Assembly: GCA_005772945.1 (NCBI GenBank)
Contig: SXIE01000222.1
Span: forward strand, 1-10,325
From: Pseudomonadota bacterium
GTDB taxonomy: Bacteria > Myxococcota > UBA9042 > PHBI01
Length of the DNA: 10,325 nt
Direction: 5' to 3'
In this document: positions 1-6,893 of the stretch, in pieces
Layout: each line of letters opens with the position of its first letter
How positions within the stretch are numbered: the stretch's first letter is position 1
Position numbers and translations under genes: made by a program
The notes under the pieces: model-generated
Seen by the model: only the letters and a program-made list of their open reading frames with translations
What the model was told of the DNA's origin: nothing
The model's database searches: none

Positions 1-1
1 C

Positions 2-235
2 GCCGCGCGAGCCGCCGAGGAACGCCGTCGCCGTGAGCAGGCCGAGGCCGAGGCGGCCCGCGCCAATGCGCTGCCGACCGCGCGCGCGGCGGACGTGCGC
101 CCAGGGCAGGTCGACGCCGCGGGTCGCCCGCGTATGAGCGTGCCGCAGAACGTCGTGATCAATCCGGAGACGGGCATGCCGTTCCGCTCGGACGCCGAGC
201 GCAACCTCTACCAGCTCACGCACGGCGGACTGTGA
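2..235 (+). CDS. C-terminal end of an unidentified protein (5' partial)
   Basis: An open frame enters from the left edge and runs for 77 codons to a TGA at 233-235. The first part is rich in Ala, Glu and Arg (AARAAEERRRREQAEAEAARA) and would form a highly charged helix or coiled coil. The last 34 residues change character to a conserved-looking tail containing VPQNVVINPETGMPFRS and ending in LTHGGL. That change, together with GC-rich third positions, argues for a real gene end and not a chance open frame. The start and any N-terminal domain lie outside the window, so I do not recognise the family. The gene is followed by a degraded region with no intact gene. Confidence 0.6.
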   Translation, partial: AARAAEERRRREQAEAEAARANALPTARAADVRPGQVDAAGRPRMSVPQNVVINPETGMPFRSDAERNLYQLTHGGL

Positions 236-280
236 CGGTGCGAGCCCGGCGCGTGAGGCGGGGGCCGACGCGTCGCGGCG

Positions 281-436
281 CAGCCCGAGGCTCTGGGCGC
301 GCATCGCGCTCGCGGCGAGGCCCCAGCGTCGTCGGAACATCTGCGCGAAGCGGCTCTGATCCGAGAAGCTGGCCGCGAGCGTGATGTCCGCCATGCTGCG
401 CGTCGGACGTCGCCGAGCGGGACGCAGACGGTCTCG
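281..436 (-). pseudogene. Remnant of an AraC-family transcriptional regulator (C-terminal helix-turn-helix)
   Basis: On the minus strand one frame reads SMADITLAASFSDQSRF, then AQMFRRRWG, then LAASAMRAQSLGL, preceded by RDRLRPARRR. This matches the second half of the AraC/XylS DNA-binding domain: an R-L-x3-A-R helix, S-x-x-x-I-A-x-x-x-(G)-F-S-D-Q-S-x-F, then F-R-R-x-x-G. The usual Gly before F-S-D is Ser here, and the spacer between the AR helix and SMADI is about three residues short. No first helix-turn-helix or effector domain is seen upstream in this frame, and the frame runs without a stop back over the neighbouring plus-strand gene. I therefore call it a decayed fragment. A complete regulator broken by a sequencing frameshift is the main alternative. 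Confidence 0.6.
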
Positions 437-484
437 CTGAGGACCGCCTCGAACGCCACGCAAACCGTGTTTGGTGCTCGTCGG

Positions 485-513
485 TTGACTCAAGCGTGAA
501 CCATCTTCATATT
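485..513 (+). promoter_or_regulatory. Putative sigma70-type promoter for the hydroxylase gene
   Basis: TTGACT at 485-490 matches the -35 consensus at five of six positions. CATATT at 508-513 matches the -10 consensus at four of six, with a 17-base spacer. The stretch is more AT-rich than its surroundings and lies about 50 bases before the next start codon. This is pattern matching only; the host's promoter consensus is unknown. Confidence 0.35.
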
Positions 514-562
514 CCGTGAAACCCACTCACACTTCGAGCCGTGTGACGAAGGAGCCCCTGCG

Positions 563-1186
563 ATGAGCCTTCCCGCCTTTGCCCTCGGTGCCCTGACCTG
601 GAACGCCGCCGAATACGCGATCCACCGCTTTGTCGGCCACGGCCCGCGGCGCGAGCGCATCCCCGGCTGGCGCGGCTGGGTCACCCCGCAAGGGCTCGCG
701 GCGGCGTTCAACGACGAGCACCTGCGTCACCACGCCGACCCCAGCTACTTCGCTCCGACCCGCACCAAGGTCATCGCCACGGTCGCCGTCACCGGCGTCG
801 CCGCGATCGTCGGCAGCGCCCTCGTCGGTCCGCGCCGCGGCCTCGCGTTTGCGGTCGGGTTCGGCGCGACGTACGCCGCGTACGAGATCCTGCACCGCCG
901 CATCCACACGCACGCCCCCACGAGCGCCTACAGCCGCTGGGCGCGCCGCCATCACCTCTTCCATCACTTCAAGACCCCGCGCCTCAACCACGGGGTCACC
1001 TCGCCGATCTGGGATCGGCTGATCGGCACCGAGGAGCGTCTGCCCGAGGGCGAGGCCCTGCGCGTCCCGCGGCGCAACGCGCCCAAGTGGCTCGTCGATC
1101 CGGCGACCGACGCCGTGCATCCGGCCTACGCGGCCGACTACCAGCTCGCCGGGCGGGCCGTGGCGGCGGCGTCCGACGCGGCGTGA
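563..1186 (+). CDS. Fatty acid hydroxylase / sterol desaturase superfamily membrane protein
   Basis: This 207-residue protein carries the spaced histidine clusters of the di-iron fatty acid hydroxylase superfamily: AEYAIHRFVGH (residues 16-26), EHLRHH (52-57), EILHRRIHTH (108-117), HHLFHHF (130-136) and NHG (142-144), followed by TSPIWDRLIGT. In the family these histidines bind two irons that activate oxygen to hydroxylate or desaturate a lipid chain in the membrane. Hydrophobic stretches at about 70-88 and 93-109 fit membrane hairpins. The ATG has a good Shine-Dalgarno (AAGGAG, about 8-13 bases upstream). The length fits short bacterial members, which resemble the catalytic part of ceramide or fatty acid 2-hydroxylases. 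The substrate cannot be read from the sequence; a carotenoid or sterol-type substrate is possible. The gene stands alone, 106 bases before the permease gene. Confidence 0.85.
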   Translation: MSLPAFALGALTWNAAEYAIHRFVGHGPRRERIPGWRGWVTPQGLAAAFNDEHLRHHADPSYFAPTRTKVIATVAVTGVAAIVGSALVGPRRGLAFAVGFGATYAAYEILHRRIHTHAPTSAYSRWARRHHLFHHFKTPRLNHGVTSPIWDRLIGTEERLPEGEALRVPRRNAPKWLVDPATDAVHPAYAADYQLAGRAVAAASDAA

Positions 1187-1292
1187 ATCTCTCGCGAAGG
1201 CCACGCGGCGCCGGCGCTGTAACCGGAGCGTGCCCGCGAGACCGGCCCCACGCTTGCGTTTCCGCTCGGGCTCCTGCTAGGCACGCCATCCC

Positions 1293-2021
1293 TTGATCGA
1301 CCTCCTCGTCGCCTTCGTGGTCTTCCTCGCCTCCTTCACGCAGGGGGTGGTCGGCTTTGGCTTCGGCCTCGTCACGATGGCCTTCTTGCCGCTCATCGTG
1401 CCCGAGACCTTCGCGATCCCGTTCGTCGCCGTCTACGGCACGGTCGTCTCGGTCATCATCGCGTGGCAGCTACGGGCGAAGCTTGCGTGGCGTCACGCGC
1501 TGCCGCTCATCATCGGGACAGCGGTCGGCGTGCCGATCGGCGTCCTCGTCGTCAGCTCCGCGAACCCGCTCCACATCAAGCTGGTCCTCGGGGTCGTCCT
1601 CATCGCCTACACGCTCTGGGCGCTCTTCTTCTCGAATGTGAAAGAGGTTCACGTTCCCGATGGCTGGGGCTACCTCGCGGGCGCCTCGGGCGGCGTGCTC
1701 GGCGCCTTCAACACCGGCGGCCCGCCGGTCGTGGTTTATACGACGCTCGTGCGGTGGGAGAAGGACCTGACGACCTCCACGCTGCAGGTTGTGTTCGTGC
1801 TGACGGGTCTCATCCAGCTCGTCGGCTTCGGCGCGACCGGGATGCTCGACGCCGAGGTCCTGACGAAGAACCTTGTCTTCGCGCCGGCGATGGTCGCGGG
1901 GGTCCTCCTCGGTCACTTCCTCTATAAGAGGATCGATCAGGTGACGTTCCGGCGGATCCTCCTCTCGGTCCTTTTGGTCGTCGGTGTCGTCTACGTTCAG
2001 ATGTCGACGAGCCAGCTCTGA
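1293..2021 (+). CDS. TauE/SafE (TSUP) family membrane permease
   Basis: This 242-residue protein is almost entirely hydrophobic, with about seven or eight predicted membrane spans. It shows both half-repeat signatures of the TSUP family: TQGVVGFGFGLV near residues 16-27 and GAFNTGGPPVVVY near 137-149. Family members move small anions such as sulfite, sulfoacetate or other organosulfur and carboxylate compounds across the inner membrane. The substrate here is not deducible because no sulfur-metabolism gene is adjacent. The start is a TTG with only a weak ribosome binding site; an in-frame GTG at 1317 is an alternative but would trim the first helix. A clear intrinsic terminator follows directly, so transcription probably ends here. 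GC bias and codon use match the neighbours. Confidence 0.88.
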   Translation: MIDLLVAFVVFLASFTQGVVGFGFGLVTMAFLPLIVPETFAIPFVAVYGTVVSVIIAWQLRAKLAWRHALPLIIGTAVGVPIGVLVVSSANPLHIKLVLGVVLIAYTLWALFFSNVKEVHVPDGWGYLAGASGGVLGAFNTGGPPVVVYTTLVRWEKDLTTSTLQVVFVLTGLIQLVGFGATGMLDAEVLTKNLVFAPAMVAGVLLGHFLYKRIDQVTFRRILLSVLLVVGVVYVQMSTSQL

Positions 2022-2027
2022 TGAGCC

Positions 2028-2049
2028 GACGGGGGTTGCCCCCGTCTTT
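2028..2049 (+). terminator. Rho-independent terminator after the TSUP gene
   Basis: A perfect 8-bp stem GACGGGGG / CCCCCGTC closes a 3-base loop (TTG) and is followed by TTT. It begins 6 bases after the TGA of the permease gene. The GC-rich stem, tight loop and position are typical of an intrinsic terminator, though the T tract is short. Confidence 0.85.
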
Positions 2050-2081
2050 CAAAGCGCGCCGCGCCGTCCGTCCCTCGCGGC

Positions 2082-2684
2082 ATGGACCGCCTCATCACCG
2101 CCTGTATCGTGCTTCTCGTCGCCACTCAGTCCGCGGGGGGTGCGCATGCGTTCGCGCCGCCCCCGCACACGGACCCCGAGGCGATCCGCCTGGTCCAGGC
2201 GCTCGACTTCGCCTTGCTCCAGGCGGTGAACGAGCACAAGGCGTGCGTCACCGCCGCGAGCAAACTCGCCGATGATCTCGCGACCATCAAGGCCGCCCTC
2301 GCGTCCAAGGACATCCCCACGCTGCGCGTCGCAGCAGGCGGTGTGTCGCTCCGCGTGAGCTGGATCATGGGTCTCGAGGAGCGAGCGAACAAGTCGTGGG
2401 CGGCGGTCGGAACGATCGAGGACCGGCTCCGCACGATCAACAGCGAGCTCGCGGCCATCGCTTTCTCCGGGCGCGCCACCAAGCCCGAGCTGGCCCGCGC
2501 GATGGAGTTCGCGCGGCTCGACATCGAGCTCATCCAGGACCCCGACCACCACGAGCTCTACGTCTACGGCGAGACGCGTCTCTTCCACCAGGCGGAGGTC
2601 ATGCAGGAGTTGGCCGACCTTCGGCCTGCAGTGCATGCGCTCCTCGCGGCGGACGCGCGCGCCGAGTCTCAGCCCCGGCGCTGA
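2082..2684 (+). CDS. Secreted helical protein of unknown function
   Basis: This 200-residue protein starts with a Sec signal peptide: MDR, then a hydrophobic core LITACIVLLVATQSAGG and a likely cleavage after AHA at about residue 22. The mature part looks mostly helical, with regular heptad-like stretches (KLADDLATIKAALASKD, EERANKSWAAVGTIEDRLRT, ELARAMEFARLDIELIQ). It contains one cysteine and no recognisable catalytic motif. A short polar segment DPDHHELYVYGETRLFHQ near residues 155-172 breaks the helical pattern. I do not recognise the family. The preceding terminator suggests it has its own promoter, and about 195 bases separate it from the next gene. A periplasmic scaffold, chaperone or ligand-binding helical bundle is conceivable, but nothing shows which. 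Confidence 0.75.
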   Translation: MDRLITACIVLLVATQSAGGAHAFAPPPHTDPEAIRLVQALDFALLQAVNEHKACVTAASKLADDLATIKAALASKDIPTLRVAAGGVSLRVSWIMGLEERANKSWAAVGTIEDRLRTINSELAAIAFSGRATKPELARAMEFARLDIELIQDPDHHELYVYGETRLFHQAEVMQELADLRPAVHALLAADARAESQPRR

Positions 2685-2879
2685 TCGGAACATTGCCACC
2701 GGCCTTGGCGAGAGCGTGGGACAGCGGTGTGCCGGCGTTGTCTCCAACGTCCGCTCGAGCGCCAGGAATTCGGGTCTCCTCGGCCGCGCGAAATCTCACG
2801 CCATTTTTCGCTTGCTGTTGAGAATGGATTTCACTACCCACGGAGATGCCTGTAATCGCATGGCAATCACGGAGGAAAC

Positions 2880-3677
2880 ATGCGCTCGACGTCTTCACGC
2901 TCGCTCTTTGCCGGGGCACTTTGTCTGGCCCTTTTGTCCGTCACGGACGCGGCCGCAAACGAACGCCGCTTCACCTACACGTATGAGTCGGGGACGTTGC
3001 CCAAGGGGGCCGTCGAGTTCGAGCCGTGGACCACCGCGCGGATCGGTCGCGAGGCCTACTACCTGCGGTTCGACCAGCGCCTCGAATTCGAGATGGGGCT
3101 CACCGACGCACTCCAGACCGCCTTCTACATCAACTTCAAGGGCGTCGGACAACGGGCGGGTGGGGCGCTCACCGAGAGCTTCGGCTTCGGCGGCGTCTCC
3201 AGCGAGTGGAAACTCAAGCTTCTCGACCCCGTCGCCGATGCGCTCGGACTCGCCTTGTATGCGGAGATCGGCGTCGCACCGCTCGAGACCGAGTTCGAGT
3301 TCAAGGTGATTCTCGACAAGCGCTTCGGCGACTTCTTGCTGGCCTTCAACGCGGTGGCCGAGATCGAGCTGGAAAAGGAATCCGACAAGACCGTCACCGA
3401 GATCGTGGCCGAGACCGATTTGGCGTTTGCCTATTTGCTCTCTCAGCGCACCTCATTGGGCCTGGAGATCCGGACACACTCCGAGTTTGCAGACGGCGAG
3501 TACGAGCACACGGCGCTCTTCGTGGGCCCGGCGTTCTCCTACGCCATGGAAAAGTACTGGATTGCCCTCTCCGTCATGATCCAAGCCGCGGCCTTTGGAG
3601 GCCACGCCGACGGCAGCCCTGATCTCCACGAACACGAGCAGGTCGATGCGCGCCTCATCCTGGGCTTTCATCTTTAG
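2880..3677 (+). CDS. Exported beta-rich protein, probable outer-membrane barrel
   Basis: This 265-residue protein has a signal peptide (MRSTSSRSLFAGALCLALLS, likely cleaved near DAAA at residues 23-26). A strong ribosome binding site, GGAGG, lies a few bases before the ATG. The mature chain alternates polar and hydrophobic residues in many short strands, such as YYLRFDQRLEFEMGLTD, TAFYINFKG, SSEWKLKLLDP and VILDKRFGDFLLAFNAVAEIELE, with Gly/Asp turns and paired aromatics. This is typical of outer-membrane barrels of about 10-12 strands. It ends in ARLILGFHL, a plausible final strand, although the last residue is Leu and not the usual Phe or Trp. It has the look of uncharacterised transporter-like barrels; ligand unknown. 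Its 3' end overlaps the cytochrome gene by 32 bases, suggesting co-translation and a joint role at the outer membrane. Confidence 0.75.
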   Translation: MRSTSSRSLFAGALCLALLSVTDAAANERRFTYTYESGTLPKGAVEFEPWTTARIGREAYYLRFDQRLEFEMGLTDALQTAFYINFKGVGQRAGGALTESFGFGGVSSEWKLKLLDPVADALGLALYAEIGVAPLETEFEFKVILDKRFGDFLLAFNAVAEIELEKESDKTVTEIVAETDLAFAYLLSQRTSLGLEIRTHSEFADGEYEHTALFVGPAFSYAMEKYWIALSVMIQAAAFGGHADGSPDLHEHEQVDARLILGFHL

Positions 3678-3993
3678 TCTCGTCGCGAGCGCGACGGGCT
3701 GCGGGACGTCCCTCCCACCGCTCGGCCCATCCGACGTCGAGTGGGCGGCCGAGCGCTGGCCAGGTACGACCATGCAGGACCTGGAGCGCGACCGCTCTCT
3801 CTACGTCGCGAAGTGCGGCGGCTGCCACGCGCTCGTGCTGCCCAAAAAACACACGGCCGACGCGTGGCCGGGGATCATCGACGAGATGCGCGCCGAGCAC
3901 GTGCCGCTCAATCAGGCGGAGCGCGACGCCATCGTGGCCTATGTCTCGACGGCGTCGCAGGCCTCCCGCGGTCGCACCGCTGCACAACCGTAG
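3646..3993 (+). CDS. Mono-haem cytochrome c-like lipoprotein
   Basis: From the ATG at 3646 the protein is 115 residues. It begins with a lipoprotein-type signal (MRASSWAFIFSLVASATGC) in which Cys19 would be lipidated. The haem-attachment motif is CGGCH at residues 57-61. Met81 in DEMRAEHVPL is the likely second axial ligand, and the closing helix AERDAIVAYVSTAS is typical of small class I cytochromes. An in-frame ATG at 3595 would add 17 residues before the signal peptide, so I prefer 3646. The chosen start overlaps the barrel gene by 32 bases, which suggests translational coupling. The expected role is electron transfer at the periplasmic face of a membrane; the partner is unknown. The lipobox has Ala at -3 where Leu is usual, so lipidation is likely but not certain. 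Confidence 0.8.
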   Translation: MRASSWAFIFSLVASATGCGTSLPPLGPSDVEWAAERWPGTTMQDLERDRSLYVAKCGGCHALVLPKKHTADAWPGIIDEMRAEHVPLNQAERDAIVAYVSTASQASRGRTAAQP

Positions 3994-4039
3994 ATCAGGT
4001 GGTCTTGGCGAGCGGCCCAGACGGCGGTATGCCGGCGCC

Positions 4040-5479
4040 ATGTCCAACGCCCACACCGACGCCTCGCACCCCCGTTCAGTCCACCCGCAGGCCGACGCCG
4101 TCGCCGCCCACGCGCGCGCCGCGATCGATGCCGCCATCGCGCGGCTCGCTCGGTATCTGACGTATCCGGCGATCTCGAGTGACCCCGCGCACCACGGCGA
4201 CGTGGCTCGCCTCGCCACGACGATCGCCGCCGATCTGACGACCCTCGGCTTCGACCGCGCGCGCGTTCTCACGCTGGACGGCGCCCTGCCGGTCGTCGCT
4301 GCCGAGCGCATGAAAGCTGGCCCCGCGGCCCCGACGGTGCTTGTGTACGGGCACCTCGATCTGCAGCCCGTCGCCGGCGAGCCGTGGGACACCGAGCCGC
4401 ACGTGGCCACCAAGAAGGGCGACCGTCTCTACGCGCGCGGCGCGGCCGACGACATGGGCGGCTGGGTGTCGCACATCGCGGCGGCGACCTCGTGGCTCGC
4501 GGTCGCGGGCGAGCTCCCCGTGAACCTCAAGCTCATCATCGAGGGCGAGGAGGAGATCGGGTCCCCGAACCTCGCGCGCTTCATGGATGCGCATCCGGAG
4601 GCCTTCGCGTCGGACGTCATGATCCTCACCGACTGTGAGAATCCGGCGGTCGACATCCCGGGTCTCACCGTGTCGCTGCGCGGCATCGCCGAGTTCGAGC
4701 TGAGCTGCGAGGCGATCGCCGCCGACGTCCACTCGGGCCTCTGGGGCAACGTCGTTCCCGACGTCACGATGGGGCTCATCAAGCTCCTCGCGCGTCTGGT
4801 CGACGAGGATGGGCGCATGGCGCACGAGCGCGTCACGGTGCCGGCCGAGTGGCAGAAGGCCGCCTGGGATGTGCCGCTCACGCCCGAGGTCGTGCGGCAC
4901 GCGGCGCACCTCTTGGATGGCGTCGAGCCGCTGCCGGCGCGCGGTCGTCCGCCCGCGGAGTGGCTCTGGCGGCAGCCGGCCGTGACGGTCGTGTCGTCGA
5001 CCTTGCCCACGCCCGAGCGGCAGAAGAACGCGCTGCGCGGGCGCGCGTCGGCCGTGCTGTCGGTGCGGCTCGCGCCGGGTCAGGACCGCGCCGGGATGCG
5101 CAAGGTGCTCGAGGGGATTTTGCTTCACGACGCGCCGGGCGGCGTGAGAGTGGCGCTGACGGACAAGCCTGGCAACGCCGAGTCGTGGCTGTATGCACCC
5201 CGCGGACCCGCTTTCGAGGCGGCTGATCGCGCCTACGTCAAAGCGTGGGGACGGCCGCTGCTCCACATCGGGGTCGGCGGTTCGATCCCGTTCGTGGCAC
5301 TCTTCGGGCGGCGTTTTGGGGATCTGCCGCTCATCTTGAATGGCGTGATGGACCCGGAGACCGGGGCGCACGGGCCGAACGAGTCGATGCATCTCGGGGT
5401 CTTCGAGAAGGCGATCGTCGCGAACGTGCATTTGTATGCCGAGCTGGGGGCGCTCCCCGAGCTCGTGCGGAACGCCTGA
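4040..5479 (+). CDS. M20 family zinc metallopeptidase (dipeptidase / carnosinase-like)
   Basis: This 479-residue protein has the full M20 di-zinc site. It shows YGHLDLQP (His105, Asp107), ARGAADDMGGW (bridging Asp137), EGEEEIGS (catalytic Glu171 and metal ligand Glu172), TDCEN (Asp198), the dimer-domain VHSGLWG (His231), and a C-terminal GGSIPF and HGPNESMH carrying the last histidine ligand. This layout fits the M20A/F dipeptidases (CNDP-like), which hydrolyse dipeptides or N-acyl amino acids in the cytoplasm. No signal peptide is present. An upstream in-frame ATG at 3941 would overlap the cytochrome gene and add an Arg-rich segment unlike the family, so I use 4040, although its ribosome binding site is weak. 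The gene ends 39 bases from the convergent lipoprotein gene. Substrate preference is not deducible. Confidence 0.92.
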   Translation: MSNAHTDASHPRSVHPQADAVAAHARAAIDAAIARLARYLTYPAISSDPAHHGDVARLATTIAADLTTLGFDRARVLTLDGALPVVAAERMKAGPAAPTVLVYGHLDLQPVAGEPWDTEPHVATKKGDRLYARGAADDMGGWVSHIAAATSWLAVAGELPVNLKLIIEGEEEIGSPNLARFMDAHPEAFASDVMILTDCENPAVDIPGLTVSLRGIAEFELSCEAIAADVHSGLWGNVVPDVTMGLIKLLARLVDEDGRMAHERVTVPAEWQKAAWDVPLTPEVVRHAAHLLDGVEPLPARGRPPAEWLWRQPAVTVVSSTLPTPERQKNALRGRASAVLSVRLAPGQDRAGMRKVLEGILLHDAPGGVRVALTDKPGNAESWLYAPRGPAFEAADRAYVKAWGRPLLHIGVGGSIPFVALFGRRFGDLPLILNGVMDPETGAHGPNESMHLGVFEKAIVANVHLYAELGALPELVRNA

Positions 5480-5518
5480 TGCGCTTGCGAAGAGCGTCTG
5501 CGCTTGCCCGCGACGCTG

Positions 5519-5899
5519 TCAGCGATAGACCAAGGCGCACACACCCTCGACGCACGCGGCGTCGGGGCGTGGCAACGGCGTATCGTGCGGCGGGCAGGCG
5601 TCGCGCTCGACGATCTCGCAGTCGATGATCGCGCAGCGGTCCTCGCGCTGCTTCCAGGCGCGGACGCTCCAGGGTGTCACCTCGTCGGGGCACGCCTGGA
5701 TGCAGCAGTTGCCGGGCGTGCCGACCAGGCAGTCGCTGTCACGCTCGCAGGCGTCGAGGCTCTTGACGACCCTGCCCCGGTCGGGCGCGGTCTCTGGTTT
5801 GGGGTTCGGATCCCGCGCGGAGGGTTGCGTCGCGGGCGCCGCGCAGGCGGGGAGCAACAACGCCATCAAGCACAGCGCGCGATGCGTGTACCGATTCAT
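5519..5899 (-). CDS. Small cysteine-rich lipoprotein
   Basis: This 126-residue protein opens with MNRYTHRALCLMALLLPAC, a lipoprotein signal peptide with Cys19 as the lipidated residue. A Pro/Asp-rich linker of about 25 residues follows, then a compact domain with ten cysteines. The domain begins DACERDSDCL, continues through GNCCIQAC and CAIIDCE, and ends AACVEGVCALVY. The CxxDSDC opening and CVxGVC closing resemble disulfide-rich surface domains that are common in myxobacterial lipoproteins; their function is generally unknown. The ATG overlaps the stop of the preceding gene as TGATG (5897-5901), so translation is very likely coupled. It is the last gene of the minus-strand cluster and converges on the M20 gene. 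A longer open reading frame extends upstream but only antisense-like, low-quality sequence lies there. Confidence 0.82.
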   Translation of the reverse strand: MNRYTHRALCLMALLLPACAAPATQPSARDPNPKPETAPDRGRVVKSLDACERDSDCLVGTPGNCCIQACPDEVTPWSVRAWKQREDRCAIIDCEIVERDACPPHDTPLPRPDAACVEGVCALVYR

Positions 5900-6876
5900 C
5901 ACGGCGTCTCGGGCGCGGGGCACCCGTTCGGGCACGGGCCCTCCGAGAAGTCGATGAACTCGGACATCATGGCCTTGTCCGCGTCGCTCGGTTTCCATTC
6001 CTCGAATGGCGTCCCGCCCGCGAGGGGGTTGGTCTTGTCGGAGACTTTGGCCGCGACGTCGGCATGGGGGCGGGTGCCGTCGATGGTGACGACGACCTCG
6101 TAGATGCCGTCCGTCCCCGGGCGTCCGTTGTCGCTCAGGTTGAAGACGTGGAACGTGAAGTCGCGGACGTAGCGCAGGCGGAACGAACCGGCGTGGGCCG
6201 GATCGGGCTCGAGACCGCGGATCCAGGCGGCCCATGCGGCTGGTCCGTCGGGCACGATGACGGGCGTGAGCGGGCCGAACGGGCCGGCGCCGGTCTTGAC
6301 GGTGCATTCGATGGTGACCGCCTCGACGTAGCGCGTCGCTCCGGCGCCTTCGGCGCGATGACGGATGTTGCTGCCGCAGACGAGGGTCGTATCGCCTTCG
6401 CGGACGGCGGCGGCGAAGAGGTAGCCACTTCCGGAGGTGCTGAGCGGCGTCACGGTGCCGTCGGCGGCCTTGTAGACGAGCGTATACTGGCAGCCTACGA
6501 CGCCGCTCGGGCGGATGGCGAGGACGTCGCCGTCGGCGCCGACGACGGGCGCGACGACAAGCTCGGCGCCGACGTTTTGCTCGAGGCACTCGAAGTTGCG
6601 CACGACCTCGACGGGTAGTTCTTGCCCGGCAGGGATGGGGTCGCCGACGGGCTCGTCGACGATCTGGATCTGGCCGTCGATGGCCACGTCGTTCACTTGC
6701 GTGGTCTGCGTCGTCTCGACGGCGAGCGCGGTTTCGACGGCCGAGACAGTGTCGGCGGGTGGTGCGGCCGAATCGCCGGCGCGGGTGTCGGCGCCGCCTT
6801 GATGGGTATCGCCGCCGCAGCCGACCGCGAAGGCGAGGATGGATCCGGCGACGCAGGCCGTGAATGGGGTGCGCAT
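5899..6876 (-). CDS. Lipoprotein of unknown function, middle gene of the cysteine-rich cluster
   Basis: This 325-residue protein has a perfectly placed GGAGG four bases before its ATG. Its signal peptide MRTPFTACVAGSILAFAVGC ends in a lipobox with Cys20. Residues 21-75 form a Gly/Ala/Asp/Thr-rich low-complexity linker of the kind that lifts a domain off the membrane. The folded part (about 85-285) is beta-rich, with cysteines at 97, 129, 167 and 191, then two more at 315 and 319 near the C-terminus (GPCPNGC). Segments such as RYVEAVTIECTVKTG, YVRDFTFHVFNLSDNGRP and GIYEVVVTIDGTRP look like strands of an Ig-like or jelly-roll sandwich. I do not recognise the family. It follows the large cysteine-rich gene by 17 bases and overlaps the next gene by one base, so the three probably form one transcript. 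Confidence 0.8.
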   Translation of the reverse strand: MRTPFTACVAGSILAFAVGCGGDTHQGGADTRAGDSAAPPADTVSAVETALAVETTQTTQVNDVAIDGQIQIVDEPVGDPIPAGQELPVEVVRNFECLEQNVGAELVVAPVVGADGDVLAIRPSGVVGCQYTLVYKAADGTVTPLSTSGSGYLFAAAVREGDTTLVCGSNIRHRAEGAGATRYVEAVTIECTVKTGAGPFGPLTPVIVPDGPAAWAAWIRGLEPDPAHAGSFRLRYVRDFTFHVFNLSDNGRPGTDGIYEVVVTIDGTRPHADVAAKVSDKTNPLAGGTPFEEWKPSDADKAMMSEFIDFSEGPCPNGCPAPETP

Positions 6877-6893
6877 GATTCCTCCGATGCCGC

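Noticed and set aside
2817..2856. Possible promoter upstream of the barrel gene (TTGAGA and TGTAAT)
   Set aside because: Each hexamer resembles a consensus, but they are 27 bases apart and no correctly spaced partner was found for either.
5480..5508. Repeated TGCGCTTGC between the convergent M20 and lipoprotein genes, considered as a bidirectional terminator
   Set aside because: The two copies are direct repeats and not inverted; the only stem that can be drawn is short and mismatched, with no T tract.
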